Positions 59,039 through 64,000 of a DNA stretch of 64,000 bases are shown one piece after another (position 1 is the first letter of the stretch; every line of letters starts with the position of its first letter). The notes under the pieces were generated by a model, which saw only the letters and a list, made by a program, of their open reading frames with translations, did no database searches and was not told the origin of the DNA. Both the position numbers and the translations under genes were made by a program. Origin of the DNA: Octodonta nipae (lineage: Eukaryota; Arthropoda; Insecta; Coleoptera; Chrysomelidae); contig CM067217.1 of the NCBI GenBank assembly GCA_034190945.1, forward strand, positions 131,779,860 to 131,843,859, in the 5' to 3' direction.

Positions 59039-62000
59039 GACCCCTTCTTTCCATCAACTCAAAGAATCTTTATTATATTACTGACTCTTCAAACACCTAT
59101 AAACTTCTTATCGATACGGGTGCAGGACTTTCAATTTTTAAACCTGAAACCTGCCAACGCTTCAAACAACGATTTCCCGAAAACGTAGTCATCCAAGGAA
59201 TCACCGATCAGAAAATCTTAATCAACGAATCCACCCTTGTACCTTTCAATGTCGCCGACCCACACAAGGTATATATTTGCAACATCGACATTGAATTCGA
59301 CGGATTACTGGGTTCAGATTTCTTTGAACACTATAACTGCGTTATAGACTTTAACAGCAAACAACTTGTCACTAATTTTAAAACTTTACCTCTCTACAAA
59401 GTTACGGATGATACTGTCATGCGTTCTCAGAACCCTTCAACTTTCAATAATTGCATCCCGGTTAATACAATCTGTTTAGAACCTCGAACAGAACAAATAT
59501 GCAAATTAAAATGTAACCTCACTAATACTGATGCTTTCCTATCATCTGCCGAAATAGAAAAAGTTTATCTTCCCCGTGCCCTTGTTAAAATTAATGAAAA
59601 AGGCGAATTCCTTACTTCAATTTTAAATGCAAATGCGATCCCCAAGACTGTTAATTTCGACAATTTGGAACTCGAACCGATAAACAATTTTTCCGTAAAC
59701 ATTCTTTCTGAAAATTACTCTCAAAACTTGACCCAGCCTGATAGACAAACTACAATTATGGAACAACTTCGGTTAGAACATCTGAACGAGGAGGAAGCCG
59801 AACTTATTTCTCAACTTTGCCTTGAATATTCCGACATATTCTATTTAGAAGGTGACCAACTGACCTTTACAAACGAAATCAAACATTCGATAGACACTAG
59901 TAACGCAAAACCCTCTTTCACAAAGTCATATCGGTACCCCCAAATACACAAACAAGAGGTAAAAAGTCAGATATCAAAGATGCTTGACCAAGGCATTATA
60001 CGTCCGTCTAATTCGCCATGGTCATCCCCGGTTTGGGTAGTTCCCAAAAAACTAGAAGCATCTGGTACCCAAAAATGGCGTGTCGTCGTCGATTATCGTA
60101 AACTAAATGAACTTACTGTTGACGACAAATATCCCCTACCGAACATTTCGGATTTACTTGACCAACTTGGCAAATGCCAATACTTCACCACCCTCGACTT
60201 AGCTTCCGGGTTTCACCAAATCGAAATCGATACTAAAGACATCCAAAAAACAGCATTCACAGTTGATAATGGCCATTTCGAATTTGTTAGAATGCCCTTC
60301 GGTCTTAAAAACGCTCCATCCACCTTCCAAAGGGTAATGGATAATATTCTTTTAGGTGTTCAAAACGAGAGATGTTTAGTCTATATGGACGACATTATCG
60401 TTTATTCTCCGACTATACATGAGCACATAGCCCGACTTTCTGAAGTTTTCAAACGATTGCGAAAAGCCAATCTAAAAATCCAACCCGACAAATGCGAGTT
60501 TCTTCGCAAAGAGGTCGCGTATCTTGGCCACCTTTTAACTCCCGAAGGCGTGAAGCCTATCCCCTCAAAGGTAGATTGTATCTTAAATTTTCCCCAACCA
60601 AAAAACCCAAAAGATATCAAGTCCTTCTTAGGGTTAGCTGGTTATTACAGGCGATTCATCCCCAATTTCGCCAAGATTTCAAAACCTTTGACAAGATTAC
60701 TTCAAAAAGACACACCTTTCCAGTTTGATTCAGAATGTGTGAAATCTTTTGACGAATTAAAAAGAGCCCTTACTTCTACTCCCATACTCATATATCCTAA
60801 TTTTGAAGAGCCATTTATTCTTACAACCGACGCCAGTTCATGTGCTATCGGCGCAGTGCTCTCTCAAGGCCCCGTAGGTAAAGATTTACCCGTAGCCTAT
60901 GCCTCCAGAACTCTCTGCAATGCTGAAACTAAGTATTCAACCATAGAACGAGAACTCCTTGCAATAATGTGGGCGGTTAAACACTTTCGTCCGATAATTT
61001 TTGGCCGTAAGTTTTTACTTCTGACCGATCACCGCCCGTTAACTTGGCTGTTTTCTATAAAGGACCCTGGAAGTAGACTTGCAAGATGGCGCCTTAAGCT
61101 CGAGGAATACGACTATCAAATAATTTACAAACCCGGCAAAGTAAATAAAAACGCCGACGCGCTCTCTCGCATTAAAGTTAACAACTTTAATGAATACATA
61201 TCATTTCAAGCAAACAATCATCTAACACCATTTACAGTACTCCCAACAAACGAAACTGACGATGACTCACAAGAACCCCAGACGAGAAGTCCTATTAATC
61301 TCCAACAAATCTCCGAAGAATTTAAAACTTTTGTCGAGCGATATCAAACCGTCTCTCTCATAGATTACGACAAAATTCAAATTTCTAATTGCCAACTCCT
61401 AGACCGAGGAAACAAAAACATCCTAGTATTTCCCCAAGGCTCTCTCATGAAAAATTTTCACCATGACATTATCGAAGACATTTTTGAGGAAAATGCTGAT
61501 TTCCGTACCCCTAGAGTAAATGTCTTTGCAAGCAAAAGTGTCAGAAAAAGACGCTATTACATCGTCCCTCTCCCTTCTGACCCAGAAATAGTCAACGAGA
61601 TTCTTTTCGCATCTCTGTATAATAGTAGAGATGTGTTTACTGAAAATGAAGTATTCTGTGTTGAGAATAACATTGAACTGCCCATTTTGGAAATGCTTTC
61701 GTTTATCTTTTCCGAAATCGATATCAAATGGAAAGTTTGCCAAAATATCGTCCAAACGGTTGAGAAAGACCAAATACCCATCATCCTCGACCAATTCCAC
61801 AACGGCAAAAATAATATACACCGAGGTATCAATGAAACTATCCGCAGAATAAAAGAAAAATACAATTGGCAAGGACTGACTAAGGACGTTGACAATTTTA
61901 TCAAAAACTGTCAATCTTGCCAGAGAGCAAAAGTTTACCGGAAAAATCTCGACAGCCCACTTGTCATTACTGAAACCCCACGGACACCCTTTGAACGCGT

Positions 62001-62796
62001 CAACATCGATATTCTAGAAGTCCCGACAAAAAATTACGCATTAACTATCCGGGACGAACTAACAAAATTCTCTCAGGCCTACCCCATAACCGACAAATCC
62101 GCAAAAACCGTGGTTAGTACCTTACTACTCTATTTCCAACACTTCGGTACTCCATTACGGATACATTGTGATTATGGCAGGGAATTCGACAACACACTAA
62201 TGAGAGATTTGTGTAAACTATTTGACATCAAACTATCTTATTCTAGTGTGGGACATCCCCAGTCAAATGGTTCATTAGAACGTTTCCACTCGACCTTATT
62301 AGAGATGATTAGAATCCATAAACTAAAAAATCCTGACGATCACCCTTTTAACATCCTCCCTTATGCAATCATTGCATATAACAATTCTGTAAACAAAACT
62401 CATGGATTCACCCCTTACGAACTTGTTTATGGACATACTTCGAGTAGGACTCCAGAAACTCTCTACAACCAACAAGCCCTGATAACTAAGTACATCAGAG
62501 ATCTCAATAATCGTATCTCTCACTATTATAAAATTGCTCGCGAAAGAACGGAAATCCAAAAACCTAAAGCGAAAGTCAGATTTGATGAACACGTTTCTGA
62601 AAATCTCCCTAACTATCAAATAGGCGATAAAGTCTATATTAAAGAATCCCAGATCAAGGACAAACTCCAAAATAAATTCAATGGTCCTTTCGAAATCCTA
62701 GAGATTCACAGAAACTCCGCAACAGTACTAAACCCTAAAACTAACCAAAAATCAAAAGTAAATTTCGACCGAATGAAACCGTTCTCAGAAAGTTAA
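58894..62796 (+). CDS. pol: Errantivirus Pol polyprotein (PR-RT-RNase H-IN)
   Basis: The polyprotein that processes Gag-Pol, copies RNA to DNA and integrates it. The frame is open from 58894 to the stop at 62794-62796, about 1300 codons, without a break. Protease: LLIDTGAGLSIF, Asp at 59113. RT: IIRPSNSPWSSPVWVVPKK, DYRKLNELT, MPFGLKNAPSTFQR and YMDD at 60382-60393. RNase H: TTDASSCAIGAVLS (60829), STIERELLAIMW, LLTDHRPLTWL, NADALSR. Integrase: HHCC finger ending CQSCQRAK, then core Asp 62008, Asp 62170 and Glu 62278, the last two 35 residues apart as required. All catalytic residues are present. It would be made by -1 frameshifting from Gag. Confidence 0.93.
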   Translation, partial: FFSSKFSFDPHSVRTPRPRNFRNSNPNSDNESGRLQPQCQLPRTELSVRPLLSINSKNLYYITDSSNTYKLLIDTGAGLSIFKPETCQRFKQRFPENVVIQGITDQKILINESTLVPFNVADPHKVYICNIDIEFDGLLGSDFFEHYNCVIDFNSKQLVTNFKTLPLYKVTDDTVMRSQNPSTFNNCIPVNTICLEPRTEQICKLKCNLTNTDAFLSSAEIEKVYLPRALVKINEKGEFLTSILNANAIPKTVNFDNLELEPINNFSVNILSENYSQNLTQPDRQTTIMEQLRLEHLNEEEAELISQLCLEYSDIFYLEGDQLTFTNEIKHSIDTSNAKPSFTKSYRYPQIHKQEVKSQISKMLDQGIIRPSNSPWSSPVWVVPKKLEASGTQKWRVVVDYRKLNELTVDDKYPLPNISDLLDQLGKCQYFTTLDLASGFHQIEIDTKDIQKTAFTVDNGHFEFVRMPFGLKNAPSTFQRVMDNILLGVQNERCLVYMDDIIVYSPTIHEHIARLSEVFKRLRKANLKIQPDKCEFLRKEVAYLGHLLTPEGVKPIPSKVDCILNFPQPKNPKDIKSFLGLAGYYRRFIPNFAKISKPLTRLLQKDTPFQFDSECVKSFDELKRALTSTPILIYPNFEEPFILTTDASSCAIGAVLSQGPVGKDLPVAYASRTLCNAETKYSTIERELLAIMWAVKHFRPIIFGRKFLLLTDHRPLTWLFSIKDPGSRLARWRLKLEEYDYQIIYKPGKVNKNADALSRIKVNNFNEYISFQANNHLTPFTVLPTNETDDDSQEPQTRSPINLQQISEEFKTFVERYQTVSLIDYDKIQISNCQLLDRGNKNILVFPQGSLMKNFHHDIIEDIFEENADFRTPRVNVFASKSVRKRRYYIVPLPSDPEIVNEILFASLYNSRDVFTENEVFCVENNIELPILEMLSFIFSEIDIKWKVCQNIVQTVEKDQIPIILDQFHNGKNNIHRGINETIRRIKEKYNWQGLTKDVDNFIKNCQSCQRAKVYRKNLDSPLVITETPRTPFERVNIDILEVPTKNYALTIRDELTKFSQAYPITDKSAKTVVSTLLLYFQHFGTPLRIHCDYGREFDNTLMRDLCKLFDIKLSYSSVGHPQSNGSLERFHSTLLEMIRIHKLKNPDDHPFNILPYAIIAYNNSVNKTHGFTPYELVYGHTSSRTPETLYNQQALITKYIRDLNNRISHYYKIARERTEIQKPKAKVRFDEHVSENLPNYQIGDKVYIKESQIKDKLQNKFNGPFEILEIHRNSATVLNPKTNQKSKVNFDRMKPFSES

Positions 62797-62808
62797 TTTC
62801 TGTTTCAG

Positions 62809-64000
62809 GTTTTGCCTGCTGTTCGGGTCAGCAGTACCCCAGTTTCAAATACAACCAATAAACAATACTTTAGGTATCTACTTCCATAACGAAGCAGAAA
62901 TAACTGTATCCAATGATAAATGGACACTTTTAGTACACAGAAACATTTCTACACTAGAACAAGTATTTACAACAAATAACAGAATATTACAAACTCTTGT
63001 AAAAACTGTTAACTTCAATTCTTTTGCTATGAACTACTTTCGCGCAGACGTACAAACCCACATTAACCTTCTCAATCAAATTTCTAACTCAATCAAACAG
63101 AAATTTACTGACATTCACATAAACACTAAAAGACACAAACGAGGTATACTTGATGGGGCAGGTACCCTTTTTAAGGCAATCACCGGCAATTTAGACGCGG
63201 CCGACGGAAAATACTTTACCGAAAGCATAAACCGCTTAAATCAAGGCCAACTTCAAATTGAGAACTTACAAAAAAACCAAATAAGTGTCACCACATCCGT
63301 AATTAAAAACTTCAACGAAACTATCCAAAATCTTAGAATTGACGAGAAACTTTTTAACGATAACATGATAAAGCTGGAAAACACTATCGGAAAAATTAAT
63401 GATAAGGTCGCCTACGTCGAATCAAAACTCGCAATACTTGAAATGTGTGAAAAACTTATGGAGAATTATCTCTACTTAGAAGATAATTTAAATGATGTTT
63501 TAAATTCTATCACATTCGCGCGTCTGAAAATAATTCACTCTTCAATTTTAACACCAGAACATCTTATTACCTCATTACAGGAAATATCGCAAAATTTAGT
63601 CAAAAGTAACCTTCCATTGGCTGTAAAGTACTCGAGCATCGCACAATATCTGGAAATTATTGAACTAGAGGCATTTCAAACATATACCGATCTTATATTT
63701 GTGTTAAGAATCCCTTTAGTCGAACAACATCCTTACACAGTCTTTCATTTATTTCCTATCCCTATATACGATGAAAGAACAGGTTTACATCATATGCTAT
63801 CGTTCACTCAAAAATATCTTGCAAAGAATGATGATTCTTTAATGTTTATTCCGATCAAAGACTTAAGTGCGTGTAAACCGTTATCCACTCGTAAGAAAGT
63901 GTGTCCTAAACTTTACGCGTATCCTATTGACACAAACGCGTTATGTGAAGCTCAACTTCTAAAGAATGTCCAGAAGGTACCCGACAACTGTAAAAGCTCA
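62809..64000 (+). CDS. env: Errantivirus Env (envelope glycoprotein), partial, runs off the window
   Basis: Envelope protein of the type related to baculovirus F proteins, acting at the cell surface in membrane fusion. The frame (62810 onward) is open for nearly 400 codons to the window edge. It begins with the hydrophobic FCLLFG, consistent with the end of a signal peptide, and has no ATG until about 63030. A basic furin-type site RHKR lies at 63131-63142, followed at once by GILDGAGTLFKAITGNLD, the conserved fusion-peptide region of errantiviral Env. Helical, N/Q-rich heptad-like sequence follows, and then cysteines (SACKPL, KVCPKL, NALCEA). The acceptor TTTCTGTTTCAG (to 62808) starts this exon. 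No stop or frameshift is seen; the C-terminus and transmembrane anchor are outside. Confidence 0.88.

Overview
The window looks like AT-rich insect genomic DNA. The evidence is the element content: an env-bearing errantivirus, several Ty3/gypsy retroelements, jockey-type non-LTR elements, Tc1/mariner transposons and Penelope-like remnants, together with (TA)n microsatellites. I cannot fix the order of insect. I found no convincing single-copy host exon, tRNA or rRNA. Nearly every coding signal is a transposable element, and almost all are broken.

Layout. 0-9 kb holds a Penelope-like GIY-YIG relic, a palindromic mariner-like element (2614-4222), a TIR element with TAA target duplications (5285-6958) and a 5'-truncated jockey element (6965-8286). 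12.5-24.3 kb is a nested cluster. It contains a gypsy element with its 5' LTR fused to the end of RT (12538-14656), two Penelope-like repeats with hammerhead-like cores (15391, 17800), a reverse-strand gypsy 5' end (17222-17760) and a longer gypsy copy (18034-22138). The last is interrupted at a (TA)n tract by a mariner element with TIRs of about 480 bp (22167-24322). 26.8-32.6 kb holds a Tc1 relic and a reverse-strand jockey-type element.

34.8-36.3 kb is a degenerate satellite built from mariner-TIR-like words. 38-46.8 kb holds two mariner fossils, a reverse-strand non-LTR RT tail and an unusual element family made of tandem ~220-290 bp monomers (40312-42304, 45526-46780, and an inverted piece near 44.5-44.9 kb). 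49-53.3 kb holds two reverse-strand gypsy fragments and a second jockey-type copy. 54.66-56.83 kb is a second long-TIR mariner.

The best preserved unit is the errantivirus from 56868 to beyond the window end. It shows an LTR with TATA box and poly(A) signal, a tRNA-Ser-like primer site, gag, a long open pol with intact PR, RT, RNase H and DD35E integrase motifs, and an env frame that is open to the last base. Env has no usable ATG of its own at the start of its frame. A splice acceptor at 62807-62808 and an ATG stub before a GTAAGA donor at 57402 are exactly in phase, which suggests how env is expressed. Genes in this unit would act together as a retroelement cycle: Gag packages RNA, Pol copies and integrates it, and Env could give it enveloped-particle ability.
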